Below, in pieces: positions 18,946 through 29,723 of a stretch of DNA of 64,000 nt. The translations under genes and the position numbers were made by a program. The notes beneath the pieces are model-generated. The model did not search any database and had not been told where the DNA came from. It was given only the letters and a program-made list of their open reading frames with translations. The stretch covers positions 310,001 to 374,000 of the forward strand of contig CP091725.1 of the NCBI GenBank assembly GCA_022009815.1, read 5' to 3'. Every line of letters starts with the position of its first letter. Positions within the stretch are counted from its first letter, which is position 1. This stretch comes from Bacteroidales bacterium. GTDB taxonomy: Bacteria > Bacteroidota > Bacteroidia > Bacteroidales > Muribaculaceae.

Positions 18946-21132
18946 TTAGCGAATAAACAAAAGTTCTCTATATTTTGGCAAAGGCCACATCTCGTTGTCG
19001 ACCATCAGTTCGAGTTTGTCGATGTGGTAGCGGATGACGTCCATGCACGGCTTCACCGTATCATGGTAGAGGATAGCCTTCTCGCGCTCGTTCTCCACCT
19101 TGTTGGCATCCTTGCGTGCATTCACCATCTTTGTCACCTCGTCTTTGATTACATACATATGTTTTGCAATCTTCCTGATGGTTTCCTTCTCCTGCTCAGC
19201 CAATCCTGAATCGTCACCGTCGAATATCGACTTGATTTTCATTACATTGTCGAGCAACAGCGACTGATAGCGTGTTGCCACAGGAATTATATGGTTGATT
19301 GCCAAATCGCCGAGCACACGAGCCTCAATCTGAAGTTTCTTTGTATACATCTCCCACTTCACCTCGTTGCGTGCCTCGAGTTCAACATCGGTAAACACAC
19401 CCGTTTTCTTGAACATCTCCACACTTTCCGGCTTCAGATAAGCGTCGAAGATGCGCGGCACGCTTGCCTCGCAGTCAAGACCGCGGCGCGCTGCCTCCTC
19501 TTTCCACTCGTCGCTGTAACCGTTGCCGTCGAAATGTATTGCCTTGTTCTCGCGGAACAGTTTCTTTGCCTCCTCAAGGATGGCGCGCTCCTTGATTTCG
19601 CCGGCAGCGATGCGTGCGTCGACAGCCTCCTTGAATTTTGTCAGCTGGTCAGCCACAGCAGCATTGAGGGCAATCATCGCCGAAGCGCAGTTGGCAGAAG
19701 AGCCCAGTGCGCGGAATTCAAACGGTTGCCTGTAAATGCGAATGGCGACGTACGGTTGCGGTCGGTATTGTCGACAAGCAGTTCCGGAATCTGCGACACA
19801 TTTTTCAGCTTCATACCCTCTTTTGCAGAGAATGCTATGTCGTCGTCCACATCGGTGTCAAGCAGACGGTCTATAACGTCTGTAATCTGTGCGCCGAGAA
19901 ACATTGAGATGATTGCAGGCGGCGCCTCGTTGGCACCCAGACGGTGCTCATTGGTTGCAGAGGCAATGGAAGCCTTCAGCAAGCCATTGTGACGCTGCAC
20001 TGCCGCCATTACATTGGCAAGGAATGTGATAAACTGGAGATTGTCCTTCGGCGTTTCCAGGGCTGAACAGCATTGCGCCAGTGTCGGTGCCAAGGCTCCA
20101 GTTGTTGTGCTTTCCAGAGCCGTTGACGCCCGCAAAAGGCTTCTCGTGGAGCAGCACCTCAAAGTTATGACGATGAGCCACCTCTGTCATCAATGACATC
20201 AGCAACAGGTTGTGGTCGTTGGCAAGATTGGTCTCCTCATAAACCGGGGCAAGTTCAAACTGGTTTGGAGCCACCTCGTTGTGGCGGGTCTTTGCAGGGA
20301 TGCCAAGTTTGTGGCATTCAATCTCAAGGTCGAGCATGAATGCCTCCACTCGCGACGGAATCGATCCGAAATAATGGTCCTCAAGCTGCTGGTTTTTAGC
20401 ACTTTCGTGACCCATCAGCGTGCGTCCGGTCATCACCAAGTCGGGACGTGCGGCATAAAGCGCCTTGTCGACCAAGAAATATTCCTGCTCCCAGCCGAGG
20501 TAAGAGATAACATGCTTTACGTTTTCATCAAAATATCGCGCTACCGCCGCACCAGCCTTGTCCACGCTGTTGAGCGCACGCAGAAGCGGTGTTTTGTAGT
20601 CGAGCGACTCTCCTGTGTATGAGATGAAAATCGTAGGGATACACAATGTATGGTCAATGATGAAAGCAGGAGAAGAAATGTCCCATGCCGAATATCCGCG
20701 AGCCTCGAACGTGTTGCGGATTCCGCCGTTCGGGAAACTTGACGCATCAGGTTCCTGCTGCACGAGCAATTTGCCAGAAAATTCCTCGACCACACCACCT
20801 TTGCCGTCATGCTCGATAAATCCGTCATGCTTCTCGGCTGTTCCGTCGGTCAGCGGATGGAACCAATGTGAGTAATGGCGCGCGCCATTATCCATAGCCC
20901 ACTGCTTCATGCCGGCAGCCACGCGGTCGGCGAGGCGGCGGCTCAACGGCTCCTTATTGTCGATGGCATAAACGAGAGCATCATAGGTGTCCTTGTCAAG
21001 ATATTTATACATCTGCGCACGGTTGAATACATACTTGCCATAGTATTCATTCGGACGTTCGCTCGGGATAGCCACCGGCACCGCTTTGCGTCCGTAGGCC
21101 TCTTCTACCACTTTAAATCTTAATGTTGACAT
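18946..21132 (-). CDS. glnN: Glutamine synthetase type III (two frame breaks)
   Basis: About 729 aa after repair, the GSIII size. Landmarks: NEYYGKYVFNRAQMYKYL near the N-terminus, HWFHPLTDGTAEKHDGF, LGWEQEYFLVD, RHNEVAPNQFELAPVYE, FAGVNGSGKHNNWSLGTD and TGNRFEFRALGSSANCA. It makes glutamine from glutamate, ammonia and ATP in the cytoplasm. Breaks: near 20055 (GTTTC; two T restore SPGKTPKDNLQFITF) and near 19721 (AAA; one A restores NRFEFRALGSS). Both are in short A/T runs and look like sequence errors. Confidence 0.92.
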
Positions 21133-21175
21133 AACAATTTTTTTGAATAGTTATCTTTTTACCGTTTTCCTATTT

Positions 21176-22008
21176 TCACACATCCACCGTTCCTTCAAAC
21201 ACGAACTGTGCTGGTCCGGTGAGATACACTTTGTTGTCAGCCTCGCGCCATTCCACGTCGAGACATCCTCCAGGAAGGCTGACACTGCAATGCCGCGCAC
21301 AGCGCCCTGTCAGCACGCCGGCAACCACTGCGGCACAAGCGCCACTGCCACAAGCCTGCGTCTCTCCGCTGCCCCGCTCCCACACGCGCATCAGAAGGCT
21401 GTCGGGGGCTGCGACCTCAACAAATTCAATGTTGGCACGGTCGGGAAACACCGCGTTGGTCTCCAACTCTTTCCCAATCCCTCAACATTGACATCAGCCA
21501 ATTTGCAAAAAACAACGCCGTGAGGATTTCCCATCGACACGGCGGTAAGGGCTGTTGCCCCAAAACTTGTTGCAATCTCAATATCCTCCGCACAAGAGGA
21601 ATGCACCGGGATGCGCGAGGGTTCCAGAACCGGGCAACCCATATCGACCGTGACGCGGTCGACTGCCGTCCCATCAAAATGCAAACATAGCGTCCTCACG
21701 CCCGACGGCGTTTCAAGCGCAATTCGCTTCTTGTCGGTAAGCCCCTTCTCAAAGACGTATTTTCCGACGCAGCGTGCGGCATTGCCACACATCAAGCCTT
21801 CCGATCCATCGGCATTGAACATGCGCATACGGAAATCGGCTATCTCCGACGGCATTATAAGCACCATCCCGTCGGCACCCACTCCCGTATGGCGGTCGCT
21901 CAGTCTTTTGGACAAAGCCGGCAAGTCTGCCGGGCACGACTTCATACAGTCAATATATATGTAGTCGTTGCCTGCGCCATGCATCTTTGTGAAGTTCAAT
22001 TTGTTCAT
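21176..22008 (-). CDS. dapF: Diaminopimelate epimerase (one frame break)
   Basis: Interconverts LL- and meso-diaminopimelate for lysine and peptidoglycan synthesis. The start is MNKLNFTKMHGAGNDYIYID. The two catalytic cysteines lie in MCGNAARCVGKY and ACGSGACAAV. The frame breaks near 21471 (CTTTC on the plus strand); one base restores GLGKELETNAVFPDRANIEFVE. The 22008 start is preferred over an upstream in-frame ATG because the family begins at this point. Confidence 0.92.
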
Positions 22009-22230
22009 TTTGCAAGTCAATTGCTGTTTTTGATGCCACAAAGGTAAGCAGAATATTCTTATCTCCAAAATATTTTCAGTAAAATTTAATTTTTTATTTC
22101 ATTTTTGCCATATTTTTCTCAAATTATCTATACTTTTTGCCACAAATCCGAACAATTTGCTGTCAAAAAGCGAAATATTCGCATCAATCCGACAGCCACA
22201 AGCGAAATCTACCACCTAATAAGTCAGGCT

Positions 22231-22380
22231 GCGGTTCGGATGAGCAAAATCAAATAAATTTGTTTTGCTCTTCTCTCACCTTGCACTATCTTTTCATAAC
22301 ATAGGCGGCGGTTCGGATGAGCAAAATCAAATAAATTTGTTTTGCTCTTCTCTCACCTTGCACTATCTTTGCATTACATA
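22231..22380 (+). promoter_or_regulatory. Tandemly duplicated promoter/operator
   Basis: A 73-bp unit occurs at 22231-22303 and 22308-22380 with two mismatches (period 77). Each copy holds a 29-nt imperfect palindrome (arms GAGCAAAA/TTTTGCTC and CAAAT/ATTTG) overlapping a TTTG -33 box, a 19-bp spacer and a -7 box. The downstream -7 is perfect (TATCTTTG, 22364-22371); the upstream one is TATCTTTT (22287-22294). The AT-rich stretch from 22009 to 22230 shows nothing else. Confidence 0.75.
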
Positions 22381-22420
22381 TGAGAGCATTTATAAAATTA
22401 CATATGAGAGCATTTATAAA
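22373..22420 (+). repeat. 24-bp tandem duplication of the translation start
   Basis: Two head-to-tail copies of a 24-bp unit beginning ATTACATATGAGAGC, at 22373 and 22397. It duplicates the ATG and eight codons in frame (MRAFIKLH-MRAFIKT). The first ATG is about two bases from the expected transcription start, so the second (22404) is the likelier start. Confidence 0.8.
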
Positions 22421-23594
22421 AACATTGATCATTGGGTTGGTCTGCATTCTGGCAACAGGGATGCAGGCTTGCGAAGATTCACCCGAACAAAAGCCTGCCG
22501 CCGTCAACAAAACGCTTCTTATGTTTATGCCCTGGACTGGCGACCTCACAGAATATCTGTCGAGAAACATCGACGACATGGAAAGTGTGATTGCCCGCAA
22601 CGGTCTTTACAGCGAGCGTGTGCTTGTCTATTTCGCAACATCGGAGAGCGAGGCTACTCTTTTTGAAATAATACCTTCGAAAGGCTCCACATCGCGACTC
22701 CTTCTAAAAAAATATTCAACAGACAACCGCCCGGACATAACCACTCCAGCCGGACTGGCGTCAATGCTGACAGACGTGAAGTCGCTGTCGCCCTCGTCGC
22801 ATTATGCCTTGACCGTGGGATGCCACGGCTACGGATGGCTGCCCAAATCGGCGTTCGCCTCAAAAGGGAAACAGCAACGGTTGCTGACAGTTTCAGCCGG
22901 CGACGACGCTGGATTTCCGACGCGTTTCATAGGCGGCACGCAGACGGATTGGCAAATCGACATGACCGACTTTGCCGAGGGCATCAGAATGTCGGGGCTT
23001 CATTTCGACTATATCGTGTTTGACGACTGCTATATGGCTTCGACAGAAGCTATCTACGACTTGCGCGCCTTGACCGACTATGTCGTGGCGTCGCCTTGCG
23101 AGATGATGGCTGCCGGACTGCCGTATGCCAGCATCGGGCAGCACCTGCTCGGCACTCCCGACCTAAAGGCCTTATGCGATGGCTTCTATGATTTCTACTC
23201 CTCTTACCGGATGCCTTACGGCACACTGTCGGTGGTTGACTGCCACGAGATGGACAATCTCGCAGCTCTGATGAAGCGCATAAACATCACCCACACCATC
23301 GACGATTCTGAGGTTTCATCGATTCAGAGGCTCGACTATTTCAGACCGGCAGTGTTTGTGGATCTCGGCGACTATGCCGAACGCCTTATCGGCAACGACG
23401 CTGTATTGCTCGACGAATTCAAGAAACAGCTGTCGAAAACGGTGGTTTACGAAGTGCATACTCCGTACTACTACACAAACTCAGCCGGCAGAATCAAGCT
23501 TGACCGCTGCTGCGGAGTTTCTGTAAGCGACCCCAGCACACACAGTTTTGCATCGGCAAAAACCGCCACCTCATGGTGGATTGACACCCATTAA
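22404..23594 (+). CDS. Clostripain-family (C11) cysteine peptidase, lipoprotein
   Basis: About 396 aa. N-terminal lipoprotein signal (IIGLVCILATGMQAC) predicts membrane anchoring at the periplasmic or outer face. The C11 catalytic His is in TVGCHGYGW and the Cys in VFDDCYMAST, with the expected spacing and hydrophobic strands. C11 peptidases typically cleave after Arg or Lys; substrates here are unknown. It is followed after 14 bp by a phosphatase gene and preceded by the duplicated promoter. Confidence 0.85.
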   Translation: MRAFIKTLIIGLVCILATGMQACEDSPEQKPAAVNKTLLMFMPWTGDLTEYLSRNIDDMESVIARNGLYSERVLVYFATSESEATLFEIIPSKGSTSRLLLKKYSTDNRPDITTPAGLASMLTDVKSLSPSSHYALTVGCHGYGWLPKSAFASKGKQQRLLTVSAGDDAGFPTRFIGGTQTDWQIDMTDFAEGIRMSGLHFDYIVFDDCYMASTEAIYDLRALTDYVVASPCEMMAAGLPYASIGQHLLGTPDLKALCDGFYDFYSSYRMPYGTLSVVDCHEMDNLAALMKRINITHTIDDSEVSSIQRLDYFRPAVFVDLGDYAERLIGNDAVLLDEFKKQLSKTVVYEVHTPYYYTNSAGRIKLDRCCGVSVSDPSTHSFASAKTATSWWIDTH

Positions 23595-23608
23595 AAGCAA
23601 TGACAATT

Positions 23609-24100
23609 ATGGAAGACAATAAAAAATACAAGATTCTTTTCGTGTGTTTGGGCAACATCTGCCGATCGCCTGCCGGTCAGGGTGTGATGGAGCGCATCGT
23701 TGACGAGCGCGGACTGAACGACCGCATATTCATTGACTCTGCCGGAATATCGTCATACCACTCCGGCGACCTGCCCGACCAGCGCATGCGCGTGCACGCC
23801 ACACGCCGGGGGCTGAACCTGACGCATCGCAGCCGCCAAGTTTGCTCCGACGATTTCGAACGCTTCGACCTCATCCTCGCTATGGACGACAGCAACTACG
23901 ACCACCTGCGCCGACTTGCCAACTCTCCGGAAGAGATGGACAAGGTGAAACGCATAGCATCGTTTTTCAGACAATACCGCCATTGGGACTGCATTCCCGA
24001 TCCGTACTACGGCGGCTCGGAAGGCTTCGAGAATGTGCTCGACCTGCTCGACGATGCTTGCCAGAACATTGCAGACCAGATTGAGACAAAGCAAATTTAG
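23609..24100 (+). CDS. Low-molecular-weight protein tyrosine phosphatase
   Basis: 163 aa. The P-loop C13-LGNIC-R19-S is near the N-terminus (ILFVCLGNICRSP), and the general-acid motif is DPYYGG. It dephosphorylates phosphotyrosine in the cytoplasm. A start at 23600 would add MTI; I prefer 23609 (MEDNKKYKIL). It is probably co-transcribed with the C11 peptidase. Confidence 0.9.
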   Translation: MEDNKKYKILFVCLGNICRSPAGQGVMERIVDERGLNDRIFIDSAGISSYHSGDLPDQRMRVHATRRGLNLTHRSRQVCSDDFERFDLILAMDDSNYDHLRRLANSPEEMDKVKRIASFFRQYRHWDCIPDPYYGGSEGFENVLDLLDDACQNIADQIETKQI

Positions 24101-24129
24101 CATAAAACATAATCACAAACAAACCATCT

Positions 24130-26570
24130 ATGAGACATTTACCTCTCGCAGCGCTGCTGCTCTCGCTGTCGGCTTCGGCAGTGGTCAACGAAAGTCCGGT
24201 GACGCTGTCGTGGCAACTCGACGGCACCAACTCCCGCAACCGCGACTATACATATTCTTTGTAATCAAAAACGTAAGTGGAACGGCCCTCGCCGACGATT
24301 GGGCAATCTACTACAATGCCTTTTCGGGCAACTCGTTGCCTCTCGACAAGCAGGGCCACATAAAAATGAGCCGTGTGTTCCAAGGTTACTATAAACTGAC
24401 ACCCGACAAGGGTTTCTCCCTTGCCCCCGGCGACTCCGTAGTGCTCGACTTCCGCGCCCGCGGTGAGGTGCGCGGCGTCAGTTATGCGCCCGACGGAGCG
24501 CACTTCGCCTTCTCCGGCGACTCCATGGCACGTCCGCTCCGCATCAACGTGAAACCATTGGAATGGAACAGTTTCCGACATATCCCCGGCTTCCCCACCG
24601 GCGAACTGCGCTATGCCATCAATGAGGAGGTAAACCCCACCACCCAAGGCCAGTCGGGACCGTTCAGCATTCTTCCCGCATTGAAATCAGTGACTACGGG
24701 AAACGGCACGGTCGACTTGTCGTCGACAATGTGTGTCTATGCCGACGACGGCCTTGAGCGCGAGGCTGCATACGCGTCGCAGACGCTCACCGGCACCGGC
24801 AAAAAAACCATCGGAGTACGCCTGTCGTTGATGAGTGGCGCCGACTCGCGCAACACAGCAGGACGATCAAACAATGAATATTACGAAATCACGCTTGCCG
24901 CCGACGGCATCGCCGTGCGTGGCGTTTCAAAAGACGCCGTGCTCAACGGAGTCAAGACACTCGCCCGCCTGGCTGAACGCAACGCCGGCTCTCCCGAAGT
25001 GGCATGCGCCACTATCTGCGACTGGCCTGACCTGCACTACCGCGGACTGATGCTCGACGTGGTGCGCGACTACTCGCAACTCTCCGACGTGAAGCGCCTC
25101 ATCGACCGCTTGGCAATCTACAAAATCAACCGTCTGCAATTCCATCTTACCGACGACGAGGGCTGGCGCATCGAGATCCCGGGACTGCCGGAGCTCACCG
25201 ATGTGGGCAGCCGCCGCGGAATGACCGAAAAAGAATCCGGCTTCCTCTTCCAGTCGTATGCCGGCAACGGAAACCCCAACGACTTGTCGACCACATCAAA
25301 CGGATATATCCCAAAAGCCGATTTTGTGGAATTTCTGCGCTATGCCTACGCCCGCGGTGTGGAAGTGATACCAGAGATTGAATCTCCGGGACACGCCCGC
25401 GCAGCAATCGTGGCAATGAAAGCCCGCCGCCGCAATCTGGAAAGCACCGACCCTGAGGCTGCCAGATATTTCCAAGTGTGGGATGACGACGACACGTCTG
25501 AATACAAGTCGGCACAAGGATACAACGACAACGTGCTCAACCCGGCGATGGAAGGCACCTACAGGCTGATGGAAAAAGTTGTTGACGAGATTATACTGAT
25601 GTATCGTGAAGCCGGCGTCCCGCTGCCATACATCCACATGGGCGGCGACGAAGTGCCTAAAAACCCATGGGCAAAATCGCCCGCAGTGCAGCGTTTGATG
25701 GCAGAGAAAGGATTCACAACCACTCACGAGGTTGAAGAATACTTCATCACCCGCATAGCCGATATGATTGCAGCGAAAGGCTACAAAATCGGAGGTTGGC
25801 AGGAAGCGGCAATGCGCCACAGCGACAACGTCGACAAGCAGTTGCGCCCACACTTCTCCGCCGTAAACTGCTGGAACACAGTTGCTGAATGGAACGGCGA
25901 CACCATCCCCTACTCCGTTGCCAACAACGGCTATCCCGTGGTGCTCTGCAACGTGAGCAATTTCTATTTCGACCTGTGCTACAACGCCCATCCCGGTGAG
26001 CCGGGACTGTATTGGGGAGGATCTGTCGACGAGTTCCGCTCTTGGGACGCTCGCCCGTACAACATCTATATGTCGTCGACAAAGACCATCGACGGGCTTC
26101 CGCTCGACATGGAGAAGCAAGCCGGCAAACTGCCGCTTCTACCTGAGGCAAAAGCCAACATTATCGGTGTCCAGGGACAACTGTTCTCGGAAACCATCCG
26201 GAATTTCGATATGGTGGAATACTATCTGCTGCCTAAAATCTTCGGACTTGTTGAACGAGGCTGGAACACAGAGCCGCTTCCCGGACAGACCAAGGCTGCA
26301 TACAACCGCATCCTGTCAGACTTTGAGCTGCCGTCGCTGCAGCGTGCAGGATTCTGTTTCCACGTGGCGCAACCGGGCATAAACGTGGTGAAAGGCAAAG
26401 TGGTGATGAACAGCCAATACCCTACAGCTGAAATCCGCTACACCATCGACGGCTCTGAGCCAACAGCCACATCAGCCCTCTACAGCAAGCCGTTTGCCAC
26501 CGATGCCAAGACAATACGCGCCCGCACGTTCTTCCTCGGACGGCAGAGTCTTGACTCCCGGATGGATTGA
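24130..26570 (+). CDS. GH20 beta-N-acetylhexosaminidase (one frame break)
   Basis: About 813 aa, exported (MRHLPLAALLLSLSASAVV). Domains in order: N-terminal carbohydrate-binding-like domain (SWQLDGTNSRNRDYTYFFVIKNVSG), GH20b domain, the GH20 TIM barrel (DWPDLHYRGLMLDVVRDY) with catalytic Asp-Glu in HMGGDEVP, and a C-terminal chitobiase-like segment (AEIRYTIDGSEPT). It removes terminal GlcNAc/GalNAc from host or bacterial glycans. The frame breaks near 24255 (TATTC); one T restores the sequence. The true start is set by the signal peptide. Confidence 0.9.
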
Positions 26571-26586
26571 TAAACCTTTAATTGGT

Positions 26587-26639
26587 AAAAAAAGCGACCA
26601 GCGAATTGTTTACTATTGCAATTCGCTGGTCGTTTTTTT
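26587..26639. terminator. Bidirectional terminator
   Basis: Perfect inverted repeat (AGCGACCAGCGAATT / AATTCGCTGGTCGCT-type arms) with A and T tails on both sides. It lies between the hexosaminidase and the convergent AbiEii fragment. Confidence 0.88.
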
Positions 26640-27311
26640 CATTCTTCAAATCTAATTAAATTCATAATCTGCAAGAAATAGTCATTTGACCAAATCTCCA
26701 GTTCTTTAGGGTTCTTCACAAATGGAGCGACATCAGCTTTTACTTGTTTTATGTCCGAATTGCCCAAACGTTCTTTCAAATCTGACAGGAACTCATCCTT
26801 ACTTACATCACGTCCGTTAAATTCCTTAATTCTTTCTTGTAGATGCTTGAAATCCAAAGGCGTTCTATTTCTCACATACCATTCAAAATCATACCAATCG
26901 CGCCCTTTCACACGATTTTTCCATGCGCGGTAAACTAAAGCATGCATCTTTCCCGCAAACAAGCCAGGCAATGTAAAACACCTGGTCATGAACGAGCAAG
27001 GCTCCATTAACAATTTTTGTTCTGTTGAAAAATTCAGTGGAGGATTAATGTCAACCTCGATTTTTATTTTGATGGATTTCTCTGTCTGAAATGATATGTC
27101 GTAAACTTCGGTTGTATCTTTCAAGAAGGCAGACTCAACTTTACCAAAGCTTTTTTTGTCCTTCTTCTTAATGTCAACAGTTCGTCCGATAGCAGCAAAC
27201 TCATCAATGACAGGCTGAAAATACAACGTGAAATCAAAGTTGTCGTCAGGCGCAAGCAAAGAGAAATCCATATCTTCGCTGAATCTTTGCAGCACCTTAG
27301 ATTTGCAGCGG

Positions 27312-27537
27312 CAAACCGAAACTGAAATAGAAATGGTAAATTTGCAGTGAAAAAATAAATATTGAAAGAAAGGAAGACAGAGAGTGAACCATTTTGCGCC
27401 AGGGGAAATACCCGTGTTCATATTAGGACTCTCCGCCTTTCCCGTCCGGAGACCTGTATAAAAATATAACACCTGTTGTTAAGGTAGTTAGGTTAGGGAC
27501 GAGTTCCTTTCTCTCGTTGTTTGTCAACTACAAAGTT
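27312..27537 (+). ncRNA. Predicted bridge RNA region of the second IS110-type element
   Basis: Non-coding left end with a TAGATTTG box at the extreme end (27298-27305) and another (TAAATTTG) at 27337. Structured segments: TGAAC/GTTCA (27385/27416) enclosing GGG-AAATA-CCC, and AGG-TCTCCG/CGGAGA-CCT (27425-27455). The position upstream of the transposase fits the IS110 group, where the left end encodes the bridge RNA. Ends are not defined. Confidence 0.45.
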
Positions 27538-28541
27538 ATGCAAAATTTTTATTTCATCGGCATAGATGTCTCGAAAAAAAGAAACTGGACATCTGTGTAA
27601 TGTCAAATTCAAAGGTCCTCAAAGAGGAACAAGTAAGTAATCACCCGCAGGCCATCGCCACTGTGATAGCCGGCATAAAAGAAGAACTGAGCATGAGCAA
27701 CGACTGTTTCATCATCTGCGCGGAGCACACCGGCCAGTACACATATCCACTGATATGTGCCTGCAAGTCGGTAGGCAGCAAGCTGTGGCTTGAAAACGCC
27801 TCGCAGATAAAATACTGTTCCGGCGTAACACGCGGTAAAAATGACAAAGTGGACGCCCGCCGCATTGCCGAGTATGCCATGCGCTTCTTCGATAAAGCCA
27901 AGCCCTACCAGCGTCCTGCAGAGGAACTTATGCGCCTCAAGCAGCTGGAGGCGGAGCGCTCGCTCTACCTTACGGATATGGCGAAATACAAAGCGCAGCT
28001 GTCCGACCAGGAAGGCTTCATGGAGGATAAAATCTTCAAGCGCAAGGCTAAGCGTCTGAAGGAGATGATCAAGTCTCTTGAAAAGACGTTGAAAGAGATT
28101 GCCCAAGAGATGGCTGATGTCATCGATTCTTCGGAAGAGCTATCCCGACAGATGAGATTGCTTAAGTCTGTGGAAGGCGTCGGACCGGTTGTCGCTATGA
28201 ACATGATTATAGCTACTGAAGCATTTACACGCTTCGACAATCCCAGACAGTTCAACTGTTACGTCGGAGTCGCTCCATTCGCATACACATCCGGCTCGAG
28301 CCAACACTCTCGAAACAGAGTGTCTCAACGGGCCGTAAAATACATAAAATGCCTCCTTCACATGGCTGCCGTGGCGATTGCCCATAAGAAGACAGGCGAT
28401 CTGAAAACATATTTTGAAAGAAAAGTCGCCGAAGGAAAAAACAAAATGACCGTATTAAACGCAGTGCGAGCAAAGCTCGTGGCTAGAATGTTCGCCGTAA
28501 TCAGAAATAATCGAGTTTATCAACCTATTTTATCAGTTTAG
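27538..28541 (+). CDS. IS110-family transposase (one frame break)
   Basis: About 334 aa. The N-terminal motif FIGIDVSKKKLDICV is broken at the A run ending at 27580: seven As are present, and eight would give SKKKKLDICVMSNSK. Further landmarks: CAEHTGQYT, NDKVDARRIAEYA, SVEGVGPVVAMNMIIATEAF and TSGSSQHSRNR, the Transposase_20 region with candidate serine. Only distantly similar to the transposase at 3610. Confidence 0.83.
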
Positions 28542-28725
28542 GCTTGCACAAATCATAAAAATATGAAAAATGCGAAGGCAAGTGCCCCCGTAAAAGGCAG
28601 CCTTGTCAAAGAAACCTCCGTGGTAGAGTCCTGCAAGTATCACCTGCTGTTTAACTTCAAAGGTGGCATTTCTTACAGCTTGGCCTGTCGACAAGTCGTA
28701 AGCCGACAGCATATTTTGAAATATA

Positions 28726-29353
28726 TCATTCATTGTTCAATAGTTTCAGAATGGTCTGTATTGAATTTGCTTTTTTGCCAACTTTAGTGTAGGCTGCCAA
28801 TATATCCCTGTCGAAAGAAACGAATCTCTCCATATCAAACCTTAAATCTTCTTCCAAGAACTTCATAGCTTCCGTTTTAAACCTCAGGTTCAATCCCGGA
28901 GTGTTTGCGACAAGGTCGCACAATGCCTTCTCCGGAGAAGCCATCACGTATGTGACTCCATCTTCCTTAATCTGCACAAGTCCTATGGGATACGCCTCCT
29001 TGGCTATGTGCGTGAATGAAATAGCCCAATGGCGTGTTGAACGCTTTTGACGGCTTGAGAGTAACAGACTGCGTGGCATACACAGCTTCCGGTATCAATC
29101 CATAATATCTTAGAGCCGTGGACATTGATACATATGACGGAGCGAGAAGATGATTGGCCATCAATCCCATTGACAACTTAACACCAGTTTCCTCAGGATT
29201 GACAACATACAAATTCCGTTTTAGGCGGATGATTTCATCCGCCATTTCCAACTGCTCCATCATCTTCCATTTAGTCTTCACCTTTGGATAAAGAGACGCA
29301 ATGCACGCTGATGTCACAGGAATATTTCGTAATTGTGTCAATACATTCTTCAT
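28726..29353 (-). CDS. AbiEi-type antitoxin/regulator (one frame break)
   Basis: About 209 aa after repair. Starts MKNVLTQLRNIPVTSACIASLYP, a winged-helix-like N-terminus, followed by the AbiEi core (YVSMSTALRYYGLIPE, ASPEKALCDLVANTPG). The frame breaks near 29020; one A on the plus strand restores TPLGYFSFTHIAKEAYPIG. In AbiE systems this protein represses the operon and neutralises the downstream nucleotidyltransferase toxin, which here is interrupted by an IS. Confidence 0.8.
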
Positions 29354-29370
29354 ACCGATGCAAATATAGT

Positions 29371-29421
29371 AAAAAAAGCGATAGAAAACCAACTAACGGT
29401 TGGTTTTCTATCGCTTTTTTT
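29371..29421. terminator. Bidirectional terminator
   Basis: Long perfect stem (AGCGATAGAAAACCAAC / GTTGGTTTTCTATCGCT) with A7 and T7 tails, between the TSCPD gene and the AbiEi gene. Confidence 0.9.
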
Positions 29422-29443
29422 ACTGTTTTGCGTTTCTTTTCCG

Positions 29444-29710
29444 CTATTTTTCCCCGTTTCCTTCCTTCTCCACAATCAGCGAGAGGGCACGGCTGAGCTG
29501 ATCCGGACACGATGTAGGCTTGGAACCACAACGTATGCCCTGCAGTTTTCCAATCACGTCGCCTATCGGCATTCCTTTTATCAACGAGCATATTCCCTGC
29601 AGATTTCCGTTGCAGCCGCCATAGAACTGCACGTCTTTGATTTTGCCGTCTTCTGTCTCAATGTCGAAGGCCTGACAGCAAGTGCCTTCGGTGCGATACG
29701 AATATTTCAT
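29444..29710 (-). CDS. TSCPD domain protein (TIGR03905 type)
   Basis: 88 aa. Starts MKYSYRTEGTCCQAFDIE and contains the diagnostic TSCPD motif (RCGSKPTSCPDQLSRAL) and GGCNGNLQGI. The domain is related to the C-terminus of class II ribonucleotide reductases, but the stand-alone protein has no established function. The start is set by the family N-terminus. It lies 13 bp downstream of lysA. Confidence 0.85.
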   Translation of the reverse strand: MKYSYRTEGTCCQAFDIETEDGKIKDVQFYGGCNGNLQGICSLIKGMPIGDVIGKLQGIRCGSKPTSCPDQLSRALSLIVEKEGNGEK

Positions 29711-29723
29711 TGTAATCCTGTTT

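Larger units (their letters stand above)
27296..28562 (+). mobile_element. IS110-family insertion sequence (different from the element at 3445)
   Basis: 1267 bp. The boundaries come from the interrupted AbiEii codons: flanks GCAGCAC and ATGAAAAATG join to an uninterrupted gene, with no target duplication visible. It holds a 240-bp non-coding left end, one transposase and only about 20 bp after the transposase stop. There are no terminal inverted repeats. Confidence 0.8.
26639..28733 (-). pseudogene. AbiEii nucleotidyltransferase toxin gene split by an IS110-type element
   Basis: The 5' part lies at 28733-28563 (MNDIFQNMLSAYDLSTGQ ... AFYGGTCLRIFH) and the 3' part at 27295-26639 (VLQRFSEDMDFSLLAPD ... 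IRFEE). Joined without the insertion they give the AbiEii core GGTCLRIFHVLQRFSEDMDF, the GS...D-x-D nucleotidyltransferase signature. The 1.27-kb element at 27296-28562 interrupts it exactly between H and V codons. The toxin is therefore probably inactive. It overlaps the upstream AbiEi gene by 8 bp, as in intact AbiE loci. Confidence 0.85.
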
